Shown here in pieces: positions 7,093 through 14,156 of a stretch of 18,251 bases of DNA. The stretch comes from an uncultured Flavobacterium sp. (lineage in GTDB: Bacteria; Bacteroidota; Bacteroidia; Flavobacteriales; Flavobacteriaceae): the NCBI GenBank assembly GCA_946480635.1, contig CAMLKV010000004.1, positions 1 through 18,251 of the forward strand, given 5' to 3'. The notes below the pieces were generated by a model. It searched no databases. It had not been told where the DNA came from and saw nothing but the letters and a program-made list of their open reading frames with translations. A program made the translations under genes and the position numbers. The first letter of the stretch is position 1, and every line of letters starts with the position of its first letter.

Positions 7093-8001
7093 ATGAAAGT
7101 ATTAATTACAGGTGCTACTGGTTTGGTTGGTAAAGAGGTTGTTGATTTGCTGTTACAAAACGGCATTAAAATTAACTATTTAACGACTTCCAAAAACAAA
7201 ATACATTATCAGCCAAATTATAGCGGTTTTTATTGGAATCCCGAAGCAGGCGTCATTGACGAAAACTGTTTAATAGGGGTAAGTGTAATAATTAATTTAG
7301 CTGGTTCAAGTATTGCTCAAAGATGGACACAGAAAAATAAAGAGGAAATTCTTGAAAGCCGAGTTCTTTCTGCAAACCTTTTGTATAACACGCTTAAGCA
7401 TAATCCACATACTGTAACTCAGGTTATTTCTGCGTCTGCGATTGGAATTTATCCCAGCCATCTTACTCAACTATATAACGAAGATTTTTCACAATTTAAA
7501 GACACATTTTTAAGTAATGTAACTTCAAAATGGGAAGATTCTATTAGTCAAATAGAACGTTTAGGGATTAAAGTTTGTAAGTTAAGGATAGGTTTGGTGT
7601 TGTCTAAAAATGGAGGCGCATTACCTGAAATGGTTAAGCCTATAAAAATGGCAATGGGTGCTCCTTTTGGTTCGGGAAAGCAAATGCAGTCTTGGATACA
7701 CATAAAAGATCTGGCTTCAATTTTTTTATTTGCCATTCAGAAACACTTAAAAGGAGTTTATAATGCTGTAGCCCCTAATCCGGTTTCAAATAAAGAACTG
7801 ATAAAAGCAATAGCAGAGACATTGGATGTACCATTGCTTTTACCTAATGTTCCTAAATTTGTTCTTAAGTTACTTCTAGGTGAAATGCACACACTTCTTT
7901 TAGAAAGTCAAAATGTGAGCTCAAATAAAATTCAAGCTGAAGGATTTCATTTTCAATTTAAATCCGTTCATGCTGCTTTAGAGCAAATATTAAAAGAATA
8001 G
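7093..8001 (+). CDS. TIGR01777 family NAD(P)-binding epimerase-like protein
   Basis: A 302-residue protein of the extended short-chain dehydrogenase (SDR39U1/YfcH-like) group. The Rossmann fold opens at the first residue with MKVLITGATGLVGKEVVDLL, holding the NAD(P)-binding GATGLVG (7-13). The family pattern continues with VIINLAGSSIAQRWTQKNKEEI, where the LAG and RW(T) segments are diagnostic, then VISASAIGIYP (the usual SDR Ser/Tyr active-site region, with Y followed by P rather than the YxxxK), KVCKLRIGLVLSKNGGAL, and the family-typical PFGSGKQMQSWIHIKDL. The start is placed at the ATG because the fold begins there; the in-frame TTG at 7072 would add seven residues before it. Substrate unknown; human SDR39U1 and E. 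coli YfcH are also uncharacterised. It ends 3 bases from the convergent YceI gene. Confidence 0.9.
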   Translation: MKVLITGATGLVGKEVVDLLLQNGIKINYLTTSKNKIHYQPNYSGFYWNPEAGVIDENCLIGVSVIINLAGSSIAQRWTQKNKEEILESRVLSANLLYNTLKHNPHTVTQVISASAIGIYPSHLTQLYNEDFSQFKDTFLSNVTSKWEDSISQIERLGIKVCKLRIGLVLSKNGGALPEMVKPIKMAMGAPFGSGKQMQSWIHIKDLASIFLFAIQKHLKGVYNAVAPNPVSNKELIKAIAETLDVPLLLPNVPKFVLKLLLGEMHTLLLESQNVSSNKIQAEGFHFQFKSVHAALEQILKE

Positions 8002-8004
8002 CGC

Positions 8005-8667
8005 TTATTTTTTTGCTTTCACATAAACCTGAACTTCAATTTCATCTGAAATGAATTTATCACCAATATCTGCAAAAATGGATTTTGAAGCATAGTTTAT
8101 ATTCCAGAAAGTTCTGTTGAGTCTAAGTGGTTCACTGTTGATAGATATTTCGTCCCCTGATATTTTTATAGTTGCAGGAAAGTTAACAGCTTTTGTAACT
8201 CCTTTTATCGATAGGTTACCATAAATGATGTTTTTGTCACCATCTTTCTCAATTTTACTAATTTTAAAATCACTAGTAGGGTATTTTTTTACATTAAAGA
8301 AATGATCTTTTTTTTCATTCTCTCCTGTACCTTTTAAGTGATTTTCAAGATCTTCTTTACCATCTCCAGCTTTTAAATCGGTTACTGTAATAGTATTCAT
8401 ATCAATAAAAAACTGACCGCCAGTAATTACGCTGTCTTTAATATTTATAAAACCTTCTTTTAGATGAATTGTACCATCATGTTTACCAGTAAGTTTAAAA
8501 CCAGTCCAATTAACAACAGATTCTGTTGTGTTTACGGCAAATTTATCACCAGTTGAATTAGAAATTTCCATTGGATCTTGATTGCCATCAATATCAACTT
8601 TTTCTTTCTTACAAGAAAATATAGAAAAACAAGAGATAAGAGCTAGGCTTAGAACAATTTTTTTCAT
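8005..8667 (-). CDS. YceI-family lipoprotein
   Basis: A 220-residue YceI-family protein. These fold as an extended lipocalin-like barrel that binds isoprenoid-type lipids; most are periplasmic and of unclear physiological role. The signal peptide MKKIVLSLALISCFSIFSC ends in a lipobox with C19 as the likely lipidated residue, followed by KKEK as in many Bacteroidetes lipoproteins. The YceI pattern is clear: SVVNWTGFKLTGKHDGTIHL near residue 53, GGQFFIDMNTITV, the GENEKKDHFFNVKKYPTSDFK block, and a C-terminal FISDEIEVQVYVKAKK. The start is set at 8667, since the upstream in-frame ATG (8676) only adds MFT before a normal signal peptide. Both starts are possible. It converges on the TIGR01777 gene with only 3 bases between stop codons. 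Confidence 0.9.
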   Translation of the reverse strand: MKKIVLSLALISCFSIFSCKKEKVDIDGNQDPMEISNSTGDKFAVNTTESVVNWTGFKLTGKHDGTIHLKEGFINIKDSVITGGQFFIDMNTITVTDLKAGDGKEDLENHLKGTGENEKKDHFFNVKKYPTSDFKISKIEKDGDKNIIYGNLSIKGVTKAVNFPATIKISGDEISINSEPLRLNRTFWNINYASKSIFADIGDKFISDEIEVQVYVKAKK

Positions 8668-8704
8668 GGTGAACATTTTTTAACGGTTAATTAATTAGTA
8701 GTCA

Positions 8705-8735
8705 CTAAGTTATTTATTATAATTTGTCTTTGCAA
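8705..8735 (-). promoter_or_regulatory. Candidate promoter of the YceI gene
   Basis: On the minus strand TTG (complement of 8733-8735), a 20-base spacer and TAACTTAG (complement of 8705-8712) give a 7-of-8 match to the -7 consensus TAnnTTTG with correct spacing. The distance to the start at 8667 is about 37 bases. Confidence 0.4.
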
Positions 8736-8762
8736 GCTTTGTGTAAAAATATTAATGACAAT

Positions 8763-8794
8763 TTGGCATTTTTAAACCTTTGGCAGTACATTTG
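8763..8794 (+). promoter_or_regulatory. Bacteroidetes-type promoter of grpE-dnaJ
   Basis: TTG (8763-8765), a 21-base spacer and TACATTTG (8787-8794) match TTG-N(17-23)-TAnnTTTG exactly. Transcription would start near 8800, giving a leader of about 38 bases to the ATG at 8838. This also excludes the upstream TTG at 8724 as start codon. No CIRCE inverted repeat (TTAGCACTC-type) is seen, so HrcA control is not suggested. Confidence 0.7.
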
Positions 8795-8837
8795 CAGACA
8801 ATTATTGAAAATAAAATTTCATACAGAGTTTAGATAT

Positions 8838-9377
8838 ATGAATGCCAAAAATAAAGAGATGGAGCAAGAGTTGAATGAAACTAACCCAGAAATCAATCAG
8901 GAGCAAACTCAAGAAGCTACTCCAGAATTGTCAGTTGAAGAGAAATTAACACAAGAGTTAGCGGTAGAGAAAGATAAGTTTTTGCGTTTATTTGCAGAAT
9001 TCGAAAACTATAAAAAACGTACTTCAAAAGAAAGAATTGAGCTTTTTAAAACAGCGGGACAAGAAGTTTTACAGGCTATGTTGCCAGTTTTAGACGATTT
9101 TGATAGAGCTTGGGCTCAAATTTCAAAATCAGAAGACGAAGCTTTAGTAAAAGGAGTTGAATTAATCCAAGAAAAATTAAAATCAACTTTAATTTCCAAA
9201 GGATTAGAGGAAGTTGAAATTAAGCAAGGCGATATTTTTGATGCAGATTTTGCAGAGGCTATAACACAAATTCCTGCAGGTGATGACTTAAAAGGTAAAA
9301 TTGTGGACGTAGTTGAAAAAGGATATAAGTTAGGAGATAAAATTATTCGTTTTCCAAAAGTAGTTATTGGAAATTAA
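8838..9377 (+). CDS. grpE: Nucleotide exchange factor GrpE
   Basis: GrpE is the cytoplasmic cochaperone that releases ADP from DnaK and so drives its folding cycle. The 179-residue product starts with an acidic, Glu/Gln-rich disordered tail, then a long coiled coil (LAVEKDKFLRLFAEFENYKKRT, about 42-63), the four-helix bundle with LPVLDDFDRA (about 87-96) and GVELIQEKLKSTL, and the C-terminal beta wing ending GYKLGDKIIRFPKVVIGN. The start was chosen at 8838 because it lies downstream of a perfect promoter; the open frame extends upstream to a TTG at 8724, and a third in-frame start exists at 8859. dnaJ follows after 39 bases, the common Bacteroidetes arrangement. Confidence 0.96.
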   Translation: MNAKNKEMEQELNETNPEINQEQTQEATPELSVEEKLTQELAVEKDKFLRLFAEFENYKKRTSKERIELFKTAGQEVLQAMLPVLDDFDRAWAQISKSEDEALVKGVELIQEKLKSTLISKGLEEVEIKQGDIFDADFAEAITQIPAGDDLKGKIVDVVEKGYKLGDKIIRFPKVVIGN

Positions 9378-9385
9378 TATTAAAT

Positions 9386-9408
9386 GTCACCCTGAGCGAG
9401 TTGAAGGG
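9386..9408. repeat. GC-rich REP-like element between grpE and dnaJ
   Basis: The 23 bases GTCACCCTGAGC...GAAGGG are 14/23 G+C in an AT-rich setting, and the ends CCCT/AGGG can pair across the middle. The form resembles a short dispersed extragenic element I recall from many Bacteroidetes genomes, usually close to GTCACCCTGAGCG, a few bases, then GTCGAAGGG. Only one copy is in this window, so its repeat nature rests on that recall. Its 3' end GAAGGG lies 8 bases before the dnaJ start and could act as a Shine-Dalgarno sequence. Confidence 0.5.
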
Positions 9409-9416
9409 AAAAGATT

Positions 9417-10535
9417 ATGAGCAAAAAAGATTATTACGAGATATTAGGGGTTGCTAAAGGAGCTACAGAAGCTGAAATTAAAAAGGCGTATCGCAAGAAA
9501 GCCATTGAGTTTCATCCTGATAAAAACCCAGGAGACAAACAAGCTGAAGAAAATTTCAAACAGGCTGCCGAGGCTTATGAGGTTTTAAGCGATGCAGATA
9601 AGCGTGCTAAATACGATCAGTATGGTCATGCTGCATTTGATGGTGCTGGAGGTTTTGGTGGAGGTCATCACATGAATATGGATGATATCTTTAGTCAGTT
9701 TGGAGATATTTTCGGTAGTGCTTTTGGTGGCGGCTTTGGTGGTTTTGGCGGAGGCGGAGGTCAACGTCGTGCAAAAGGAAGTAATTTGCGTATAAAAGTT
9801 AAACTTACTTTAGAAGAAATTGCTAACGGAGTTGAGAAAAAAGTTAAAGTAAAACGTAAAGTTCAGGCACCTGGTGTTACTTATAAAACTTGTCCAACTT
9901 GTAACGGTCAAGGTCAGGTGATGAGAGTTACCAATACAATACTTGGTCGCATGCAAACAGCAACTACATGTCCTACATGCGGTGGTATTGGGCAATCTAT
10001 CGACAAAAAACCAAATGAAGCAGATGCTCATGGAATGATTACTGAGGATGATACGGTATCAATCAAAATTCCCGCAGGAGTTGTAGATGGTATGCAACTT
10101 AAAGTTTCTGGAAAAGGGAATGATGCGCCAGGAAATGGTATTGCAGGTGATTTAATAGTAGCTATTGAAGAAATAGAACATGAGTTTTTGAAACGTGAAG
10201 GTGAGAACTTGCATTACGATTTATACATAAGTTATCCCGAAGCTGTTTTAGGAGCTTCAAAAGAAATTGATGCTGTAAACGGTAAAGTTCGTATAAAACT
10301 TGAAGAAGGAATCCAATCTGGGAAAATACTTCGCTTAAAAGGAAAAGGAATTCCAAGTTTAAACAGCTATGGCAGCGGAGACTTGTTAGTTCATGTTAAT
10401 GTTTGGACGCCTAAAAATCTTTCTAAAGAGCAAAAGAAATTCTTTGAAAGCAATTTAGAAGATGCTAATTTCATTCCAAAACCTGAAAAATCAGAAAAGT
10501 CTTTTTTTGAGAAAGTAAAAGACATGTTTTCATAA
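9417..10535 (+). CDS. dnaJ: Chaperone protein DnaJ
   Basis: DnaJ (Hsp40) delivers unfolded clients to DnaK and stimulates its ATPase in the cytoplasm. At 372 residues it has the standard type I layout: J domain with HPD at 33-35, a Gly/Phe-rich linker (about 75-117), a zinc-binding region, two beta-sandwich client-binding domains and a C-terminal dimerisation segment. The zinc region is reduced. Only two CxxCxGxG motifs are present, CPTCNGQG and CPTCGGIG, where E. coli DnaJ has four. They correspond to motifs 2 and 3, which form zinc centre II; the motifs 1 and 4 of centre I are gone, replaced by [11 protein letters not shown] before and [11 protein letters not shown] after. The reading frame is intact, so this is not decay. 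It is co-transcribed with grpE and ends at a strong terminator. Confidence 0.96.
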   Translation: MSKKDYYEILGVAKGATEAEIKKAYRKKAIEFHPDKNPGDKQAEENFKQAAEAYEVLSDADKRAKYDQYGHAAFDGAGGFGGGHHMNMDDIFSQFGDIFGSAFGGGFGGFGGGGGQRRAKGSNLRIKVKLTLEEIANGVEKKVKVKRKVQAPGVTYKTCPTCNGQGQVMRVTNTILGRMQTATTCPTCGGIGQSIDKKPNEADAHGMITEDDTVSIKIPAGVVDGMQLKVSGKGNDAPGNGIAGDLIVAIEEIEHEFLKREGENLHYDLYISYPEAVLGASKEIDAVNGKVRIKLEEGIQSGKILRLKGKGIPSLNSYGSGDLLVHVNVWTPKNLSKEQKKFFESNLEDANFIPKPEKSEKSFFEKVKDMFS

Positions 10536-10545
10536 TAAATAAATA

Positions 10546-10587
10546 GTTACAAAAAAATCCCACAATTTTGTGGGATTTTTTTGTAAC
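10546..10587 (+). terminator. 42-bp perfect palindromic terminator after dnaJ
   Basis: The 20-base arm GTTACAAAAAAATCCCACAA (10546-10565) and its exact reverse complement (10568-10587) are separated by only TT. The core TCCCACAA/TTGTGGGA followed by seven Ts is a typical intrinsic terminator for the grpE-dnaJ transcript, starting 11 bases after the stop. Because it is symmetric it would also stop transcription from the opposite side. Confidence 0.9.
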
Positions 10588-10631
10588 ATTTTTATTCTAG
10601 TTGTATCTAATTTCATAACAACAGAAATTCT

Positions 10632-10639
10632 TATTTTTA
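10632..10639 (+). promoter_or_regulatory. Weak candidate -7 element of the ABC exporter operon
   Basis: TATTTTTA is one base off TAnnTTTG and lies 19 bases before the start codon, like other -7 boxes in this window. No TTG occurs at a proper distance upstream, so this is only suggestive. Confidence 0.3.
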
Positions 10640-10658
10640 CAAAAATCAATCATTTCGA

Positions 10659-11585
10659 ATGAGTAACATACTTGAAGTAAAAGACGTAGTTAAACAATAC
10701 GGAGATTACACAGCATTAAATTCAGTTTCACTGCAAGTCCCAAAAGGCAGTATTTATGGTTTGTTAGGGCCTAACGGAGCTGGAAAAACTTCATTAATTC
10801 GTATCATCAATCAAATTACAATGCCAGATTCTGGTGAAGTGATTTTAGATGGAGAAAAATTAGCTCCTAATCACGTTTCGGTTATTGGGTATATGCCAGA
10901 AGAGCGTGGTTTATACAAAACAATGAAAGTAGGTGAGCAAGCACTTTATTTGGCACAATTAAAAGGAATGTCAAAGGCAGATGCTCAAAAGCAGCTAAAA
11001 TATTGGTTCGAAAAATTTGAAATTGAAGGTTGGTGGAACAAAAAAATCCAAGAGCTTTCTAAAGGTATGGCTCAAAAAATTCAGTTCATTGTTACCATTT
11101 TGCATCAGCCAAAATTGTTAATTCTTGATGAACCATTTTCAGGATTTGATCCAGTTAATGCTAATTTAATCAAAGATGAAATCATCGAATTGAATAAAAA
11201 AGGAACTTCTGTAATTTTTTCAACTCACAGAATGGAAAGTGTTGAGGAAATGTGTGATTATATTGCTTTAATTCATAAGTCAAATAAACTTATTGAAGGA
11301 AAGTTGGAAGATGTAAAACGTCAATATCGTACACATAAATTCCAAGTAGGTATTATTTCTAATAATGTTGAAGGATTAATGTATGATTTAACTCAAAAAT
11401 TCACTGTAGGTCAAACTAATTTTAAATCATTAAACGATGATTTAAAGTTAGAAGTAGATTTAGGAAATGCAACACAAAACGAATTATTGTCAATTTTAAC
11501 TAAAAATGGACAAGTGACGCATTTTACTGAAACTATTCCGAGTGTGAACGATATTTTTATTCAAACAGTTACAAATCAAAAATAA
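10659..11585 (+). CDS. ABC transporter ATP-binding protein (NatA-like, DUF4162)
   Basis: The 308-residue ATPase subunit of an ABC-2 type exporter. Walker A GPNGAGKT is at 37-44, the Q-loop region reads GYMPEERGLYKTM (about 77-89, with Glu where Gln is common, as is usual in this subfamily), the signature is LSKGM (133-137), Walker B LLILDEP (153-159), followed by the D-loop and the switch His in STHR near 194. A C-terminal accessory domain of about 90 residues (from about 220) matches the DUF4162 type found in NatA-like ATPases. Its stop overlaps the permease start (TAATG), so the two subunits are translationally coupled. Substrate is unknown; NatAB of Bacillus exports sodium, but that cannot be carried over here. 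Confidence 0.92.
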   Translation: MSNILEVKDVVKQYGDYTALNSVSLQVPKGSIYGLLGPNGAGKTSLIRIINQITMPDSGEVILDGEKLAPNHVSVIGYMPEERGLYKTMKVGEQALYLAQLKGMSKADAQKQLKYWFEKFEIEGWWNKKIQELSKGMAQKIQFIVTILHQPKLLILDEPFSGFDPVNANLIKDEIIELNKKGTSVIFSTHRMESVEEMCDYIALIHKSNKLIEGKLEDVKRQYRTHKFQVGIISNNVEGLMYDLTQKFTVGQTNFKSLNDDLKLEVDLGNATQNELLSILTKNGQVTHFTETIPSVNDIFIQTVTNQK

Positions 11586-12892
11586 TGGGAGTTTTATCTT
11601 TAATCATAAAAAGGGAATTTATTGCCAAGGTGCGTAATAAATCATTTATAGTAATGACTTTTCTTAGTCCATTACTAATTGTGGGAATGTCTTTTTTAAT
11701 TGGTTTTTTGGCCAATATGAACAAAGGTGAAATTACCAAAATTGCTATTCATGATGAAGCAGGAATTTTAAAATCTGATTTTAAAAATGATAAAGAAACA
11801 CAATATGTTGATTTGTCTGCAATGCCTTTGAAATTAGCAAAAGATACTGCCGAGAAAAACTATGAAGGGTTAATCTATGTTCCAAAAGTTGCAGATACTA
11901 AGGAATTGATTTCAAAAGTGGAATATATTTCTGATGAAAGCCCAAGTTTGGATTTTGTTTCAGATATCGAAAAAGTAGTTGACAATCAATTGACAAATGA
12001 TAATTTAAAAGCATTAGGGTTTGATTCAACAAAAATTGAAGAGGCTAAAGTAAATTCTGAATTACACATCACTAAATTTTCAGGCGAAGAAGGGTTAAAG
12101 TATTTAAATGAGATAAAAGTGTTCTTTGGTGGAGCTTTTGGATACTTAATTATGATGTTTATTATTATCTACGGAAACTTTGTAATGCGTAGCGTAATTG
12201 AAGAAAAAACATCAAGAATTATTGAAGTAATCATCTCTTCAGTTAAACCTTATCAGTTAATGATGGGTAAAATTATTGGGAATTCTTTAGCGGGTATTTT
12301 ACAGTTTGCTATTTGGGTAGCATTAGGTCTTGTTTTATTATTTGGATTAAACATGTTTTTTGGCGGAACTGCCGATGCAGCGACAACTGCTGGAGCAATG
12401 CAACAATTACCTCAAGGAGCAGCAAATGTAACTTCGTTAATCGATAAAGTTAACCTGTATTATAACGAAATTCCAGTATTTACAACAATAATTTTCTTCT
12501 TAGTTTATTTTGTTGGTGGATATTTCCTTTACAGTTCATTATATGCTGCTATTGGTGCAGCAGTAGATTCTGAAACAGATTCGCAACAGTTTTTGTTTCC
12601 TATCATTATGCCATTAATGTTAGGTATTTATGTTGGATTTTTCACTGTTGTAAACGATCCACACGGAACTGTGGCTACAGTGTTTTCAATGATTCCATTT
12701 ACATCGCCTATCGTAATGCTAATGCGTATTCCATTTGGTGTGCCATGGTGGCAAATTGCATTGTCAATTACATTGTTGTTTGGAACATTTTTGGGAGTAG
12801 TTTGGTTTGCTTCTAAAATATACCGTGTAGGAATTTTAATGTACGGTAAAAAACCAACTTGGAAAGAATTGTATAAATGGTTAAAGTATTAA
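11585..12892 (+). CDS. ABC-2 type transporter permease (NatB-like)
   Basis: The 435-residue membrane subunit of the exporter whose ATPase precedes it. It has one N-terminal membrane helix (about 20-43), a large extracytoplasmic domain (about 45-180), and then a group of five or so helices up to the C-terminus. The loop after the second helix carries VIEEKTSRIIEVIISSVKP, the hallmark coupling segment of the ABC2_membrane_3 family. A Thr/Ala/Gln-rich stretch near residues 265-285 lies in a later outer loop. The start codon overlaps the ATPase stop by one base. Neighbours give no hint of substrate. Confidence 0.9.
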   Translation: MGVLSLIIKREFIAKVRNKSFIVMTFLSPLLIVGMSFLIGFLANMNKGEITKIAIHDEAGILKSDFKNDKETQYVDLSAMPLKLAKDTAEKNYEGLIYVPKVADTKELISKVEYISDESPSLDFVSDIEKVVDNQLTNDNLKALGFDSTKIEEAKVNSELHITKFSGEEGLKYLNEIKVFFGGAFGYLIMMFIIIYGNFVMRSVIEEKTSRIIEVIISSVKPYQLMMGKIIGNSLAGILQFAIWVALGLVLLFGLNMFFGGTADAATTAGAMQQLPQGAANVTSLIDKVNLYYNEIPVFTTIIFFLVYFVGGYFLYSSLYAAIGAAVDSETDSQQFLFPIIMPLMLGIYVGFFTVVNDPHGTVATVFSMIPFTSPIVMLMRIPFGVPWWQIALSITLLFGTFLGVVWFASKIYRVGILMYGKKPTWKELYKWLKY

Positions 12893-12918
12893 TCAAATAA
12901 TAAAATAGTTTATGATTG

Positions 12919-12955
12919 AAGGATCTAAAGATTTTTGTCTTTAAATCCTTTTGTC
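12919..12955 (+). terminator. Terminator of the ABC exporter operon
   Basis: AAGGATCTAAAGA (12919-12931) and TCTTTAAATCCTT (12938-12950) pair over 13 positions with one C-A mismatch, around the loop TTTTTG, and a T-rich tail follows. It lies 26 bases after the permease stop. The loop contains the TTG of the next promoter. Confidence 0.7.
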
Positions 12956-12967
12956 TTTTTATCTTTA
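12935..12967 (+). promoter_or_regulatory. Candidate promoter of the sigma-54-type regulator operon
   Basis: TTG (12935-12937), a 22-base spacer and TATCTTTA (12960-12967) match the Bacteroidetes pattern except for the last base of the -7 box. The distance to the start codon (18 bases) equals that seen at other genes here. The -33 TTG falls in the loop of the preceding terminator. Confidence 0.5.
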
Positions 12968-12985
12968 TATCCAAATTAGAAAGTA

Positions 12986-14149
12986 ATGTCAAGAATATTA
13001 ATTATTGAAGATGAAGCGGCAATTCGAAGAGTTTTAGTCAAAATTCTCTCGGAAGAAAGCGAAACATATAAAGTTGATGAAGCTGAAGATGGTGCTAAAG
13101 GTCTTGAGAAGGCAACAAATGAAGATTATGATTTGATTTTGTGTGACATCAAAATGCCAAAGATGGATGGTGTTGAGGTTCTCGAAGCTGTTAAGAAGAT
13201 AAAGCCTGAAATTCCAATGGTGATGATTTCGGGTCACGGAGATTTAGAAACTGCTGTTAATACCATGCGTTTAGGAGCTTTCGATTATATTTCTAAGCCA
13301 CCCGATTTAAATCGTTTGCTAAATACGGTTCGTAATGCTTTAGATAGAAAAAAACTTGTTGTTGAGAACAAAATTCTTAAAAAGAAAGTCTCAAAAAACT
13401 ATGAAATGATAGGGGATAGTGAAGCTATTAATCATATAAAAGATATGATAGAAAAGGTTGCTCCTACTGAAGCTCGTGTTCTTATTACAGGGCCTAACGG
13501 AACTGGAAAAGAATTAGTGGCACATCAAATACACGAAAAGAGTGAACGTTCATCTGGACCAATTGTCGAAGTGAACTGTGCAGCTATTCCATCTGAATTA
13601 ATTGAGAGTGAATTATTTGGTCACATAAAAGGAGCATTTACCTCTGCAGTAAAAGATAGAGCAGGAAAATTTGAAGCTGCTGATGGAGGAACTATTTTTC
13701 TTGACGAAATAGGTGATATGAGTCTACCTGCACAAGCTAAAGTCTTACGTGCTTTGCAAGAAAATTTAATCCAAAGAGTTGGGGCCGATAAAGACATTAA
13801 AGTTAACGTTCGTGTTGTTGCTGCTACAAATAAAGATCTTAAAAAAGAGATCTCAGAGGGTCGTTTCCGCGAAGATTTATACCATCGTTTAGCAGTTATA
13901 TTGGTTAAAGTTCCAGCTTTAAACGATAGAAGAGATGATATTCCGGCATTAGTAGAACATTTTGCAGCTAAAATAGCAGGTGAGCAAGGTAGTGCTGTAA
14001 AATCTTTTTCCAAAGGAGCAATCAAATTGCTTCAGGAATATGATTGGACAGGTAACATTCGTGAGTTAAGAAACGTAGTTGAACGTTTAATAATTCTTGG
14101 AGGAAATGAAATTTCTGAAAATGATGTGAAGCTTTTTGCTTCAAAATAA
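12986..14149 (+). CDS. NtrC-type response regulator lacking the DNA-binding domain
   Basis: A 387-residue protein with a receiver domain (1-120) and a sigma-54-activator AAA+ domain (about 140-375). The receiver has the acidic pair E8/D9, the phosphoacceptor D54 in LILCDIKMP, S82 and K104, so it should be phosphorylated by a partner kinase, not present here. The AAA+ domain has Walker A GPNGTGKE (169-176), Walker B GGTIFLDEIG (234-243) and WTGNIRELRNVVER (354-367). Two features are unusual. The sigma-54-contacting loop reads GAFTSA (216-221) rather than GAFTGA. The protein ends about ten residues after the AAA+ lid, with no Fis-type helix-turn-helix. The next gene begins 7 bases on, so no remnant of that domain remains. 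FlgR of Helicobacter and CtcC of Chlamydia are known examples without such a domain. First gene of a three-gene unit. Confidence 0.92.
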   Translation: MSRILIIEDEAAIRRVLVKILSEESETYKVDEAEDGAKGLEKATNEDYDLILCDIKMPKMDGVEVLEAVKKIKPEIPMVMISGHGDLETAVNTMRLGAFDYISKPPDLNRLLNTVRNALDRKKLVVENKILKKKVSKNYEMIGDSEAINHIKDMIEKVAPTEARVLITGPNGTGKELVAHQIHEKSERSSGPIVEVNCAAIPSELIESELFGHIKGAFTSAVKDRAGKFEAADGGTIFLDEIGDMSLPAQAKVLRALQENLIQRVGADKDIKVNVRVVAATNKDLKKEISEGRFREDLYHRLAVILVKVPALNDRRDDIPALVEHFAAKIAGEQGSAVKSFSKGAIKLLQEYDWTGNIRELRNVVERLIILGGNEISENDVKLFASK

Positions 14150-14156
14150 TAATAAT

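Noticed and set aside
8724..8837. TTG start giving GrpE a 38-residue N-terminal extension
   Set aside because: The extension would be encoded across a perfect TTG-N21-TACATTTG promoter, and its sequence is unlike GrpE tails. The ATG at 8838 gives the usual length.
8677..8837. CIRCE element for HrcA control of grpE-dnaJ
   Set aside because: No TTAGCACTC-N9-GAGTGCTAA-like inverted repeat is present in the leader.
13621..14025. Minus-strand open frame of 134 codons inside the sigma-54-type regulator gene
   Set aside because: It lies antisense within a gene whose motifs are clearly coding; its translation is Ser/Arg-rich with no recognisable domain. The other short antisense frames (for example 1208-1438, 2360-2635, 6689-6910, 9810-10031, 14420-14623) were dropped for the same reason.
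14136..14149. Overlap of the DEAD-box-like gene with the regulator gene
   Set aside because: It depends on a TTG start within the regulator's last codons; the ATG at 14157 leaves a 7-base gap and starts a sensible protein.
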